A stretch of 64,000 bases of DNA from Streptomonospora sp. PA3 (GTDB lineage: Bacteria > Actinomycetota > Actinomycetes > Streptosporangiales > Streptosporangiaceae). Below, in pieces: positions 34,675-44,068 of the stretch. The position numbers and the translations under genes were made by a program. Location of the stretch: positions 62,001 through 126,000 of the forward strand of contig NZ_VTZW01000015.1 in the NCBI RefSeq assembly GCF_009728995.1, in the 5' to 3' direction. The notes beneath the pieces were generated by a model that was given only the letters and a program-made list of their open reading frames with translations, had not been told where the DNA came from and made no database searches. How positions within the stretch are numbered: position 1 is the first letter of the stretch; each line of letters begins with the position of its first letter.

Positions 34675-36825
34675 TCAACGCGACCCTTCCGTGTCCGCGT
34701 AGTGGCAGGCGGCGGCCTGGTCGGCCGCCCCCTCGACCCGGTGCCGCAGCTCGGGCTCGCGCTCCCGGCAGGCCGAGCGATCGTCCTCGCTGAGGACGGC
34801 GAACTTCTGGCAGCGGGTACGGAAGCGGCACCCGGACGGCGGGTCGGCCGGGTTGGGCAGGTCGCCCTGGAGCACGATGTGCTCGCGCCGCCGCTCCTTC
34901 TCCGGGTCGGGCAGCGGGATGGCCGACAGCAGCGCCTTGGTGTAGGGGTGCGTCGGCCGCCGGTAGATCGACTGCACATCGCCGATCTCCACGATCTTGC
35001 CGAGGTACATCACCGCCACGCGGTCGGCGATGTGGCGTACGACGGACAGGTCGTGGGCCACGAACAGGTAGGAGAGCCCCAGCCGTGCCTTGAGCTCCTC
35101 CAGCAGGTTGATCACGCCGGCTTGGATGGACACGTCCAGCGCGGATACGGGTTCGTCCAGCACCAGCAGCTTCGGCTCCAGCGCCAGTGCGCGGGCGATG
35201 CCGATGCGCTGCCGCTGCCCGCCGGAGAACTCCGCGGGCGAGCGCGTCACGGCGGAGCCGTCCAGGCCGACCAGCTCCATCAGCTCCAGCACGCGCGAGC
35301 GGATCCGGTCCTTGGCGTAGCCGTGGGTGCGCAGCGGCTCGGCGATGATCTCGAACACCCGCATGCGGGGGTCCAGCGAGCTCATGGGGTCCTGGAAGAC
35401 GACCTGCACGTCGCGGCGCACGTCGAAGCGCTCGCGGTTGGAGAGCCGGCCCGACTCCTTGCCCAGCACCTCCACGGTGCCCTGCTGGGGCTTGTCCAGG
35501 CTGAGGATCTCCATCAGGGTGCTGGACTTGCCGCAGCCGGACTCGCCCACCAGCCCCAGGGTCTCGCCTTCGCGGATGTCGAAGCTGAGTCCGTCGACCG
35601 CGTAGACGGTGCCCACCCGCCGCTTGAACAGCGCGCCGCGCATCAGCGGGTGGTGCTTGGCCAGACCCTCCACGCGCAGCACGGTTCCGCGGTCTTCGCG
35701 CGGCACCTGGGAGACGGGGTCGTGTGCGATCTCGCTGACGGGGTAGACGTCGTGCGCCGTCCACGAGTTGGACTCGATCTCGCCCGCGCGGATGCAGGCG
35801 GCGCGGTGGCCTTCACCGCCGACCTGCTCCAGCGGCGGCTCGCCGGCGTCGCACGCCTCGACCGCGATCGGGCAGCGGGGCGCGAACGGGCAGCCGGGGG
35901 GCATGTCGGTGAGGCTGGGCGGATTGCCCTTGATCGGGATCAGCGGGCTCTTCTCGTCCTGGTCCAAGCGCGGGACCGACCCCAGCAGGCCCATGGTGTA
36001 GGGCATGCGGGTGCGGTAGTAGACGTCGTCGACGGTGCCCGTCTCGACCAGCCGCCCCGCGTACATCACCTGGACGCGGTCCACCAGCCCGGCGACCACG
36101 CCCAGGTCGTGGGTGATCATGACGATGGCGGCGCCGGTCTCGCGCTGGGCGGCCTTGAGCACCTCCAGGATCTGGGCCTGGATGGTGACGTCCAGCGCGG
36201 TGGTGGGCTCGTCGCAGATGATGACGTCGGGGTCGTTGGCGATGGCGATGGCGATCATGACGCGCTGGCGCATGCCGCCGGAGAACTCGTGCGGGAAGGA
36301 CCGCTGCCGGCGCTCGGCGTCGGGGATGCCCACCAGGGTGAGCAGCTCGACGGCGCGCTTGTGCGCCGCGGCGCGTGAGATCTGCGGGTTGTGCACCCGC
36401 ACCGCTTCGGCGACCTGGTCGCCGACGGTGTAGACGGGCGTCAGCCCCGACAGCGGGTCCTGGAAGACCATGGAGATGGCGTGGCCGCGCTTGCGGGCCA
36501 TGGTGCGGTCGTCGAGCCCCAGCAGCTCCTCGCCGTGGAGGCGGATGGAGCCCTTGACCTGCGCGTAGTCGGGCAGCAGCCCGATCGCGGCCAGGGACGA
36601 GACGGACTTGCCCGAGCCGGACTCCCCGACGATGCCGAGGATCTCGCCGCGCCGCACCTCGTAGCTGACGCCGCGCACCGCGGTGACGCCGGCGTTGCCG
36701 CGGCCTCCGGGAAAGGACACCTCCAGGTCGCGGACCTCGAGGACGGGGGGCTCGACGCCGTCGGGCCCGCGGGCCGCGCCGGTCTGCTCCTGCTCGGCGG
36801 CGGCGGTGCCGCTGGTTGCGCTCAT
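34675..36825 (-). CDS. Fused peptide ABC transporter ATPase (DppD-DppF type)
   Basis: The product is 716 residues with two complete ABC ATPase domains. Domain 1 (about 27-330) has Walker A GESGSGKS, signature FSGGMRQRVMIA and Walker B VIICDEPTTALD. Domain 2 (about 380-690) has GESGCGKS, FSGGQRQRIGIA and LLVLDEPVSALD. Each is followed by the Cys-containing oligopeptide-transporter tail (CPFAPRCPIA and CRFRTRCQKF), which often binds an Fe-S cluster in this family. The fusion replaces separate DppD and DppF. It sits 18 bases after the permease gene. Confidence 0.93.
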   Translation of the reverse strand: MSATSGTAAAEQEQTGAARGPDGVEPPVLEVRDLEVSFPGGRGNAGVTAVRGVSYEVRRGEILGIVGESGSGKSVSSLAAIGLLPDYAQVKGSIRLHGEELLGLDDRTMARKRGHAISMVFQDPLSGLTPVYTVGDQVAEAVRVHNPQISRAAAHKRAVELLTLVGIPDAERRQRSFPHEFSGGMRQRVMIAIAIANDPDVIICDEPTTALDVTIQAQILEVLKAAQRETGAAIVMITHDLGVVAGLVDRVQVMYAGRLVETGTVDDVYYRTRMPYTMGLLGSVPRLDQDEKSPLIPIKGNPPSLTDMPPGCPFAPRCPIAVEACDAGEPPLEQVGGEGHRAACIRAGEIESNSWTAHDVYPVSEIAHDPVSQVPREDRGTVLRVEGLAKHHPLMRGALFKRRVGTVYAVDGLSFDIREGETLGLVGESGCGKSSTLMEILSLDKPQQGTVEVLGKESGRLSNRERFDVRRDVQVVFQDPMSSLDPRMRVFEIIAEPLRTHGYAKDRIRSRVLELMELVGLDGSAVTRSPAEFSGGQRQRIGIARALALEPKLLVLDEPVSALDVSIQAGVINLLEELKARLGLSYLFVAHDLSVVRHIADRVAVMYLGKIVEIGDVQSIYRRPTHPYTKALLSAIPLPDPEKERRREHIVLQGDLPNPADPPSGCRFRTRCQKFAVLSEDDRSACREREPELRHRVEGAADQAAACHYADTEGSR

Positions 36826-36843
36826 GGCGGTTCGATCCCCCTC

Positions 36844-37746
36844 TTAGGTCCTGCTCTTGGAGTGCGGGTCCAGCGCGTCGCGCAGCCCGTCGCCGACGAG
36901 GTTCACCGCGAGCACGAGCACGATCAGCAGCCCGGTGCAGAACCAGAACGTCCACGGGAAGGCCAGGGCCTGGCGCGATCCTTCGGCGATCAGCGAGCCG
37001 AGGGTGACGTCGGGCGGCTGGATGCCGAATCCGAAGTAGGACAGCGCGGTCTCCAGGATGATTGCGGAGCTGACGTTGATGGTGGCGTCCACGATCAGCA
37101 GCGAGGACATGTTCGGCAGGATGTGGCGCAGGATGATCCGGCCGTGGCTGACGCCCATGTAGCGCGCCGCCAGCACGTACTCGCGCTCCTTGAGGGAGAT
37201 GGTCATGCCGCGCACCATCTTCGCGGTGACCATCCACATCAGGCAGGCCAGCAGCAGGACGAAGACCAGCCATCCCTGGTCGCGCAGGACCGGGTAGAGG
37301 ATGGCCAGGATCAAAAACTGCGGCAGCACCAGGAATAGGTCGGTCACCCACATCAGTGCGCGGTCGGTGAACCCGAGGTAGTAGCCGGCGAACGCGCCCA
37401 CGAGGGCGGCGATCACGGTGGTGAACAGCGCGGCGCAGAGCCCGATGAGGATGGACTTCTGCAGGCCGACCATCGTCATGTGGAAGACGTCGCGGCCGGT
37501 GTTGCCGGTGCCGAACCAGTGGTCGGCGGTGGGCGGGCTGCGGAAGGCGGTGAAGTCGCGTTCGTCGAAGCCCCACGGACTGAGCATCGGGCCGATCCAC
37601 GCCATGGCGATCAGGCCGAGGATGATCGCGAGCCCGATGACGACGCGCCGGGTGGCCAGCAGTTCCTTGGCCAAGGACGACCACCGGCCGGAGATCTCCG
37701 CGGCGGCCTCGGACGTGGTCGCCTCGCGCTCGGCGGACAGGCTCAT
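36844..37746 (-). CDS. Peptide ABC transporter permease (DppC type)
   Basis: A 300-residue membrane permease. The N-terminal helix (36-56) and Dpp/OppC N-terminal block (DHWFGTGNTGRDVFHMTMVG) precede five more helices and the EAA loop EREYVLAARYMGVSHGRIIL, which contacts the ATPase. The second permease of the operon. Confidence 0.93.
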   Translation of the reverse strand: MSLSAEREATTSEAAAEISGRWSSLAKELLATRRVVIGLAIILGLIAMAWIGPMLSPWGFDERDFTAFRSPPTADHWFGTGNTGRDVFHMTMVGLQKSILIGLCAALFTTVIAALVGAFAGYYLGFTDRALMWVTDLFLVLPQFLILAILYPVLRDQGWLVFVLLLACLMWMVTAKMVRGMTISLKEREYVLAARYMGVSHGRIILRHILPNMSSLLIVDATINVSSAIILETALSYFGFGIQPPDVTLGSLIAEGSRQALAFPWTFWFCTGLLIVLVLAVNLVGDGLRDALDPHSKSRT

Positions 37747-37828
37747 GGGATGTACTCCAGCACGGTGAGCGGGGACGGGCAGGGCCGGATCGGCGCGGCG
37801 CCGCGGGGCGGGCGGGTGCGGCTCATGG

Positions 37829-38812
37829 TCAGCTCACCCGTACCCGCGGATCCAGCCATGCGTAGAGCACGTCGGACAGGAAGGAGGCTGCCATGACGCA
37901 CACGGCCATGAAGAACGTGACCGCGGCGACCGCGTTGACGTCCTGGGTGGAGATCGAGTCCACGACCCAGGCCCCCATGCCGTGCCAGCCGAAGATCTTC
38001 TCGGTGAAGGTCGCGTTGGCGATGAGGATGCCGAAGGTGAACGTGAAGTAGGTGATCGTGGGGATCAGCGCGGTGCGCAGAGCGTGCTTGATCATGGCGG
38101 CGCGGCGGGTCAGCCCCTTGGCCATGGCGGTGCGCACGAAGTCCGACCCGAGGACGTCGAGCATCATGTTGCGCTGGTAGCGGCTGAACGCCGCGAACAG
38201 CGAGAGCGACAGCGCCATGGTCGGCAGGATCGCGTGCTGGACGCGGTCGAGCAGCGTGCCCCAGAACCCCGCGTCGAGGTTGGCGCTGTACTCGCCGCCG
38301 TACTCCAGTAACCGCATGCCGCTGACGTCGTTGATCCACACGGCGATGACCTGCAGGGTGACGGCCACGACCACGGCGGGCACCGCCAGCAGGAAGAACG
38401 CGGCCACGGTGGTGACGCGGTCGAACCTGCCGTACTGGCGCACGGCGGCGTAGGCACCCATGGCCACGCCCAGGGTCGCGCCGATCACGGTCCCGGCCAC
38501 GATCAGCCGCAGCGAGACGCCGGCCTTGCGCGCGATGGCCTCGTTGACGCTCTGGTCGGTGATGGTCTGGCCGAAGTCGCCGACGGCGACGCCGGCGACC
38601 CACGTGGCGTAGCGCTCCGCCAGCGGGGTTTCGGGGTTCAGGTTGAGCTTGTCCAGCTGCCGCTCGATGGCCTGGTCGCTCGGCGGGGGCTGCTGCTGCT
38701 CGAAGTAGGCGCGCGGGCTCAGGGTCGTCGCAGCGATCAGATAGGCGATGCTCGACGCGAGAAAGATCAGGACGAGATAACTCAGTAGTCGCCTGACCAA
38801 GAACTTCGCCAA
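37829..38812 (-). CDS. Peptide ABC transporter permease (DppB type)
   Basis: A 327-residue permease from a TTG start preceded by AGGGG. FLVRRLLSYLVLIFLASSIA is the typical first helix of DppB. The EAA loop reads DFVRTAMAKGLTRRAAMIKH. There are six predicted helices. First gene of the importer operon, 82 bases before the second permease. Confidence 0.92.
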   Translation of the reverse strand: MAKFLVRRLLSYLVLIFLASSIAYLIAATTLSPRAYFEQQQPPPSDQAIERQLDKLNLNPETPLAERYATWVAGVAVGDFGQTITDQSVNEAIARKAGVSLRLIVAGTVIGATLGVAMGAYAAVRQYGRFDRVTTVAAFFLLAVPAVVVAVTLQVIAVWINDVSGMRLLEYGGEYSANLDAGFWGTLLDRVQHAILPTMALSLSLFAAFSRYQRNMMLDVLGSDFVRTAMAKGLTRRAAMIKHALRTALIPTITYFTFTFGILIANATFTEKIFGWHGMGAWVVDSISTQDVNAVAAVTFFMAVCVMAASFLSDVLYAWLDPRVRVS

Positions 38813-39220
38813 CTGGTGCCCCTAGCTCACATCGCCCGGACGGACAGCATCGGATCAACCGCGGTGAACCGGCGCGGGCCTGTGTGCCCGCCAGGTATGG
38901 CGTAGTCGCACAGACGCAGTCGGCGCAAGGGGAGGATGTCCGGTTACCGCCGGAGGGTCGGCTCTGTGCGGTGACCGCATCCCGCTTACATCCGATTCAC
39001 GGTCAGTGATCCGAATTCACACGAGTTTGGGCTGTTTGCGGACACTGCGGGGTTACCGGCGCATCAAGAAAGCGCAACGGGGGTTACTTTCCTGCAAATC
39101 ACCGCACCGCATAGAAGGATAATAACCGCTCTTGAACGCACAGTGGTCGGGAAATCACACAGCGACGGTCCGCAGCGGCGGCCCGATGCGGCCGCGGCTG
39201 CGGACGGCGCCGCCGGCAGG
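38813..39220. promoter_or_regulatory. Upstream region of the peptide importer operon
   Basis: There are 408 bases between the start of the permease gene and the end of the aldo/keto reductase, with no supported gene. Near 38902-38930 on the minus strand TTGCGC and TACGCC are 18 bases apart, a weak promoter candidate. The reductase mRNA must end in this stretch, but no clean hairpin is seen. Confidence 0.3.
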
Positions 39221-40300
39221 CTAGTGCTCGCTGGAGCGCCGCCAGATGTTGACGCCCAGGTCGACCGCGTGCCTGTCGATCTCGGCCAGCTCGTCCTCGC
39301 CCAGCGCCGGGCCGCGCACCGCCGCGAGGCTGTCCTCCAGCTGCTCGACGCTGCTGGCGCCGATGAGCGCCGAGGTGATCCGGCGATCGCGCAGCACCCA
39401 GCTGATCGCCAGCTGCGCCAGCGTCTGCCCGCGCCCGCGCGCAACCTCGTTCAGCGCGCGGACGCGCTCCAGGTTGCCCTCGGCCAGCCACTCCCGCGAG
39501 AACGACCCGCTGCGGCTGGCCCGCGAGCCCTCGGGGACGCCTTCCAGGTAGCGGCCGGTCAGCAGCCCCTGGGCCAGGGGCGAGAACACGATGCAGCCCG
39601 CCCCCGCGCTCTCGAGTGCGTCCAGCAGGCCCTGCTCCTCGATCCAGCGGTTGACCATCGAGTACGACGGCTGGTGGATCAGCAGCGGCACGCCCATCTC
39701 GCGCAGCAGGGCCGCGGCCTCGGCGGTGCGCTGGGCGGAGTAGGAGGAGATGCCGGCGTACAGCGCCCGGCCGGAGTGCACGGCGTGGGCCAGCGCGCCC
39801 ATCGTCTCCTCAAGGGGAGTGTCGGGGTCGAAGCGGTGGCTGTAGAAGATGTCGACGTGGTCCAGGCCCATCCGCGCCAGCGACTGGTCCAGGCTGGCCA
39901 GCAGGTACTTGCGGGAGCCGCCGCCGCTGCCGTAGGGGCCCGGCCACATCTCGTAGCCCGCCTTTGTGGAGATCACCAGCTCGTCGCGGTAGGCGCGGAA
40001 GTCCTCGCGCAGGATCCGGCCGAAGTTCAACTCGGCCGCGCCGGGCGGCGGCCCGTAGTTGTTGGCCAGGTCGAAGTGGGTGACCCCCAGGTCGAAGGCG
40101 CGCCGCAGGATGGCCCGCTGCGTCTCCAGCGGCTGGGCGTCGCCGAAGTTCTGCCACAGCCCCAGGGACACCTCGGGCAGCCGCAGGCCGCTGCGCCCGG
40201 TCCGCCGGTAGGGCATGCGGCCGTCGTAGCGGCCGGCGTCGGCCCGGTGGACTCCGGCGCTGGGGACGTCGAGTCGGGGAATGTCGTTCTCTCGCACCAT
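39221..40300 (-). CDS. Aldo/keto reductase, YghZ/KCNAB-like
   Basis: A 359-residue NADPH-dependent oxidoreductase. The opening MPYRRTGRSGLRLPEVSLG and the blocks FDLANNYGPPPGAAELNFG, STKAGYEMWPGPYG and FYSHRFDPDTPLEE match the L-glyceraldehyde-3-phosphate reductase/Kv-beta group. The catalytic tetrad Asp, Tyr, Lys and His is visible in those blocks. ATG 40300 gives a 28-residue extension before the barrel. It is cytosolic and monocistronic. Confidence 0.9.
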   Translation of the reverse strand: MVRENDIPRLDVPSAGVHRADAGRYDGRMPYRRTGRSGLRLPEVSLGLWQNFGDAQPLETQRAILRRAFDLGVTHFDLANNYGPPPGAAELNFGRILREDFRAYRDELVISTKAGYEMWPGPYGSGGGSRKYLLASLDQSLARMGLDHVDIFYSHRFDPDTPLEETMGALAHAVHSGRALYAGISSYSAQRTAEAAALLREMGVPLLIHQPSYSMVNRWIEEQGLLDALESAGAGCIVFSPLAQGLLTGRYLEGVPEGSRASRSGSFSREWLAEGNLERVRALNEVARGRGQTLAQLAISWVLRDRRITSALIGASSVEQLEDSLAAVRGPALGEDELAEIDRHAVDLGVNIWRRSSEH

Positions 40301-40365
40301 GGGCCCCATCATCCCACCGCACTCCGGGCTGCGTGCCCACACGCGGCGGTCCCGGCCGCACACGC

Positions 40366-40407
40366 CCGCGGCCGGCGTCCGCACCGGGGTGCGGACGCCG
40401 GCCGCGG
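40366..40407 (-). terminator. 20-bp hairpin terminator of the phoX gene
   Basis: The arms 40366-40385 and 40388-40407 are perfectly complementary. It begins 34 bases past the stop of the minus-strand phosphatase gene. Confidence 0.8.
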
Positions 40408-40440
40408 CTACGGCGTGCGCCGGTGGGAGCCGGCCGCGCC

Positions 40441-42510
40441 TCAGCTGCCGATGTCCTTGCCGCGGCTGTGCCAGATCGACACCACCGAGGGGCGCGGGAA
40501 GCCGTTGCGGTCGGGCCAGGTGCTCTGCGGCTGCTCGTAGCTGCCGTCGTCACCGGGGTGCTGCGGTGCGATGAAGACGGTCTTCTGGTCCTCGGTGATC
40601 AGCGGGCCGCAGCACTCGGCGCCGTTGGGCACCCGGGCGAACATCTTCAGCTCGCCCTTGTAGCGGCCCTCCACCGGCACGGCGAACAGCCCGTCGTTGC
40701 CCCAGGCCATGCCGTCGGTGGAGATCCACAGGTTGCCCCGCTCGTCGAAGGTCAGGTTGTCCGGCGAGGAGATGGCGGTGACCTTGGACTTGTCGAAGCC
40801 GGCGAAGTAGGTGCCGGGGTCCTCGGGGTCGCCGCAGACGATCGGCACGTCCCAGCGGAACCGGGTGGCCGCGGCGTCGTTGTGCCGCTCGGTGATCTCC
40901 AGGATGTGGCCGTAGCGGTTGGGGCCGCGCGGGTTGGGCTCGTCGGCCTGGCCGGGCTCGCGGGCGCTGTTGTTGGTCAGCGCGCAGTAGATCTTGCCGG
41001 TGGCCGGGCTGGCCTCGATGTCCTCGGGCCGGTCCATCTTGGTCGCGCCGGCCTTGTCGGCGGCCAGGCGGGTGTGCACGAGCACCTCGGCGACCGTGAA
41101 TCCCTCGACGAAGCTCTCCTTGTCGCTGCACAGCGCGATCCACTCGCCCCAGCCGTCGAACGCGCCGTCGGAGGGCAGCTCGCCCGAGCCGTCGATCTCG
41201 TTCTCCGGGCTGTCGCCGCGCAGCTTGGCCACGTACAGGGTGCCGGAGTCGAGCAGGCGGCTGTTGCCGCGCCGGGAACCCTTGCGGTAGCGGCGCTCGC
41301 TGACGAACTTGTAGATGTAGTCGAACCGCTCGTCGTCGCCCATGTAGACCGCCACGCGGCCGTCGCGGGTGATGCGGATGTTGGCGCCCTCGTGCTTGAT
41401 GCGGCCCAGCATGGTGCGCTTCTTGGGCGTGGAGCCGGGGTCGTAGGGGTCGATCTCGACGACGTAGCCGAAGCGGTTGGCCTCGTTGGGGTGGCGGGAG
41501 AGGTCGAACCGCTCGTCGACCCGGTCGAAGCGGCGGTTGCCCTCGCGGGTGTCGCCCTCGGTGGCGATGCCGTAGCGGGCCAGGGCCGGCTTGGCGTCCT
41601 CGGGCGCGTTCTCGCCGCCCACGAAGTACTGGTTGAAGTTCTCCTCGCAGGTGAGGATGGTGCCCCAGGGGGTCGTGCCGCCGGCGCAGTTGTTCAGCAT
41701 GCCCAGCACGGTGGTGCCGTCGGGGTCGGCCTCGGTGCGCAGGAGTTCGTCGCCCGCGGCGGGTCCGGTGAGCTCCATGGGGGTGGAGGCGGTGATGCGG
41801 CGGTTGAACGGGCGCCGCCCGCGGGAGAGCCGCCAGCCGCCGGTGCGCTTGCCCCAGCCCCGGCCGCGGCCCTCGCGCTCGCGGCGGATCTCCACGATCG
41901 AACCGCCGTGGGCGGCCATGGCGATCTTGATCTGCTCGGGGTCGGCGTCGTTGCCGTCGGTGTAGCCGGCGAACATCAGGTTCTCGTTGGTGTACTCGTG
42001 GTTGACCCACAGCAGCCCGCGGTCGCGGCCCAGCGGCTGGAACCCCACGAAGTCGCAGTTGTAGCCGAACTGCTTGGCCTGGGCGTCGGCGGTCTGGTTG
42101 CGGAAGTCGAACTCCGGCGCGCCGGGCAGCACCGGGTCGCCCCACCGGACCACCACACGCTGCTCGTAGCCCTCGGGGATCTCGACGGCGTCGGTGGAGC
42201 CCGGCCGGAGGCCCTGGAAGTCCAGCCGCGGGTTGCCCCGGCCGCGGCCCTTGTCGGCCAGCGCCGGCGCCATGCCGCCCAGTCCGGCCGCGGCGGCGGT
42301 CGCGCCCGCACCGACGGCGCCGACCCGCAGCAGGTTGCGCCGCGAGAGCGCGGCGGCGGCGATGTCGCCGAAGTAGGCGTTGCCGCTGGTGTTGGGCGCG
42401 TCGTGGAAGCAGGCGTCGCCGCAGCGGAACCGGCAGGTCTGGCGGGAGCGGCCACCGCCGACCTGCCCGATCAGCGGGAGGGGGCGGCGATGGGGGACGG
42501 ATTGCGGCAC
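40441..42510 (-). CDS. phoX: Tat-exported PhoX-family alkaline phosphatase
   Basis: A 689-residue DUF839/PhoX phosphatase that releases phosphate from organic esters outside the cell using Ca and Fe cofactors. Start GTG 42510 follows GGAGGA. A long N-region leads to the twin-arginine signal SRRNLLRVGAVGAGATAAAA (57-76). Characteristic blocks include LLWVNHEYTNENLMF, NNCAGGTTPWGTILTCEENF, FGYVVEIDPYDP, RPEDIEASPATGKIY and GNLWISTDGMAW. A candidate PHO box lies 140 bases upstream, matching phosphate-starvation control, and a strong terminator follows. Monocistronic. Confidence 0.94.
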   Translation of the reverse strand: MPQSVPHRRPLPLIGQVGGGRSRQTCRFRCGDACFHDAPNTSGNAYFGDIAAAALSRRNLLRVGAVGAGATAAAAGLGGMAPALADKGRGRGNPRLDFQGLRPGSTDAVEIPEGYEQRVVVRWGDPVLPGAPEFDFRNQTADAQAKQFGYNCDFVGFQPLGRDRGLLWVNHEYTNENLMFAGYTDGNDADPEQIKIAMAAHGGSIVEIRREREGRGRGWGKRTGGWRLSRGRRPFNRRITASTPMELTGPAAGDELLRTEADPDGTTVLGMLNNCAGGTTPWGTILTCEENFNQYFVGGENAPEDAKPALARYGIATEGDTREGNRRFDRVDERFDLSRHPNEANRFGYVVEIDPYDPGSTPKKRTMLGRIKHEGANIRITRDGRVAVYMGDDERFDYIYKFVSERRYRKGSRRGNSRLLDSGTLYVAKLRGDSPENEIDGSGELPSDGAFDGWGEWIALCSDKESFVEGFTVAEVLVHTRLAADKAGATKMDRPEDIEASPATGKIYCALTNNSAREPGQADEPNPRGPNRYGHILEITERHNDAAATRFRWDVPIVCGDPEDPGTYFAGFDKSKVTAISSPDNLTFDERGNLWISTDGMAWGNDGLFAVPVEGRYKGELKMFARVPNGAECCGPLITEDQKTVFIAPQHPGDDGSYEQPQSTWPDRNGFPRPSVVSIWHSRGKDIGS

Positions 42511-43124
42511 TGGGTCCTCCTATGGCTTGCGGGGATGACCGGAGGCCGGGAAGCGCGGCGGGATCGCGGGGGCCGCGCACGGCCGGAGGGAGTCGGGGCC
42601 GGTGGGCAGCCCGGACCTCCATGACCTTGGCCGATCAGTCGTTCGGCGGCGTGAATTCACCGTGAATGGTCCGCCAATTCCGCGACACACGTTTCGGTGT
42701 GTCCGCAACCGCACGCCCGCGCAGAACGCGCAGTGCACGCCGCCCGCTCCGCGTGGTGGTCCGGGCGTCCGGTTCCGGTCATGGATGGCCATATCCGTTC
42801 TCCTTACCCGCTTGCCCACCCTCCCGGACCCCGGCAGAGGAGCCGAGTGTGTCGACCGGCGTGCAGAACGTATCTACCACCCCCACCTGTCTCACCAGAA
42901 GTCAACCCGCGTATTCTGACCGTGGATGTGACCTCAGAGGCTGAGAGGTCTGGCTCCACCGACCCCGCACACCGCACGACACCGATCCCACGAGCGATCA
43001 CTCGCGTTTGCCATGTGCGTCGTGACCCGGCAGCGGGCACGAACGTCTCCGGCAGGCGCCGCTCGACGTCACCGCGGCACGTTCGCGGCGTGGCGCCCCA
43101 ACGTCACAGGGGAGTGAGACCCGC
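42511..43124. other. Divergent intergenic region (phoX / RsbW-like ATPase)
   Basis: There are 614 bases between the starts of two divergent genes. It holds the PHO-box-like repeats at 42651-42668. I found no credible gene; open frames on both strands are Arg/Pro-rich and lack ribosome-binding sites. Confidence 0.5.
42651..42668 (-). promoter_or_regulatory. Candidate PHO box upstream of phoX
   Basis: On the minus strand ATTCACG occurs twice with an 11-base period (ATTCACGGTGA then ATTCACGCC). Streptomyces PhoP binds direct 11-bp units resembling GTTCACC. Position and target gene support this. Confidence 0.6.
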
Positions 43125-43694
43125 ATGCCCGACACCCCTACGGCGGGACCGCAAGGCCGCATCGGCCCGCGTACCCCGCCCGTCCCCGCGGGCAGCAACC
43201 GTCCGTCCACCGATCCGGCCAACATCATGGAAGAGCGCCAACCGCCATCCCGTTCCGAGGTCCGCGGGCCGCTCGCGCGGCGCCGGTTCCCCGGACTCCC
43301 CAGCCAGATCCAGCACGCGCGCCGCTTCGTCGAACGGATGCTGGCGCCGTCCCCCGAAATCACCACGGCGACGCTGCTCACCAGCGAACTCGCCACCAAC
43401 GCCATCACCCACAGCGCCTCGGGAACGCCCGGCGGCAAGTTCGAGGTCACGGTCGACCTGGCGGAGGGCTGGGCGCGGGTGGAGGTGCGCGACCTCGGCA
43501 GCCCCGAGCAGCCGCGCGCCCAGCACCGCGATCCCTACGACACCAGCGAGCACGGGCGCGGCCTCGACCTGGTCGACGCCCTGGCGGCCAAATGGGGCAC
43601 CGAGTCCCGCCCGGACGGATTGGGCCGCCTGGTCTGGTTCGAGCTGGTCTGGGTTCAGGAGTCCGGCGGCCCGGCCGCGGACCCGGCCGAATAA
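43125..43694 (+). CDS. RsbW-like ATP-binding (HATPase) protein
   Basis: The product is 189 residues. A disordered N-terminus (1-50) precedes a GHKL ATPase fold of the anti-sigma/SpoIIAB type: N-box ELATNAITHS, RVEVRDLGSPE (G1), then HGRGLDLVDALAAKWGT (G2). Such proteins in actinomycetes bind partner regulators, often anti-anti-sigma or sigma factors, and may phosphorylate them. No sigma gene is adjacent. SD GGGGAGTGAG precedes the ATG. Confidence 0.85.
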   Translation: MPDTPTAGPQGRIGPRTPPVPAGSNRPSTDPANIMEERQPPSRSEVRGPLARRRFPGLPSQIQHARRFVERMLAPSPEITTATLLTSELATNAITHSASGTPGGKFEVTVDLAEGWARVEVRDLGSPEQPRAQHRDPYDTSEHGRGLDLVDALAAKWGTESRPDGLGRLVWFELVWVQESGGPAADPAE

Positions 43695-43921
43695 GCGCTC
43701 CCCGGCGCACCGCGCGAGGGGCGTGCGGACGCCTCCGGCCGCGCGGGCGCCGGCGGAGCGGCGGTCAGCGTGCGGGCGCGTGCCGGCATGCCGTCACCGG
43801 CGCCGGAGGCCGGGCCGGCGAGCCCCGGCATGACGAAGGGCCTCCCGCTCGGGGAGACCCCGGTCGTCGTCGTGGGCTCGATCGGCAGGTAGCGCGACAG
43901 GCTGGGCGAAAGCCCATGCAC

Positions 43922-44068
43922 TCAGTTGTCCTCCTCGGTGTCGGGAGGGGTGCTCGGCAGCCGGTACTTCTCGTAGAGCTCGCGCGCGTAGTCCTTGGCT
44001 TCCTGGGAGGGCTCGTCGCCCAGTTCCTCGCGGACGAGCGCGTCGAGTTCGTTGTCCTTGCTCTCCAT
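43922..44068 (-). CDS. 48-residue acidic protein
   Basis: ATG 44068 opens a 48-codon frame: MESKDNELDALVREELGDEP, then SQEAKDYARELYEKYRLPST, ending in DTEEDN. The composition is protein-like (acidic, two amphipathic helices) and quite unlike translated noise at this GC. An AAGG lies upstream. Function is unknown. It is convergent with the RsbW-like gene. Confidence 0.7.
   Translation of the reverse strand: MESKDNELDALVREELGDEPSQEAKDYARELYEKYRLPSTPPDTEEDN

Noticed and set aside
32892-34979. Longer form of the peptide-binding protein starting at 34979
   Set aside because: The extra residues overlap the ATPase gene in another frame and are Arg/Pro noise. The signal peptide starts at GTG 34610 behind a good ribosome-binding site.
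42520-42819. A 99-codon minus-strand frame between phoX and the RsbW-like gene
   Set aside because: It overlaps the candidate PHO box, has no ribosome-binding site, and its composition is Arg/Pro-rich noise.
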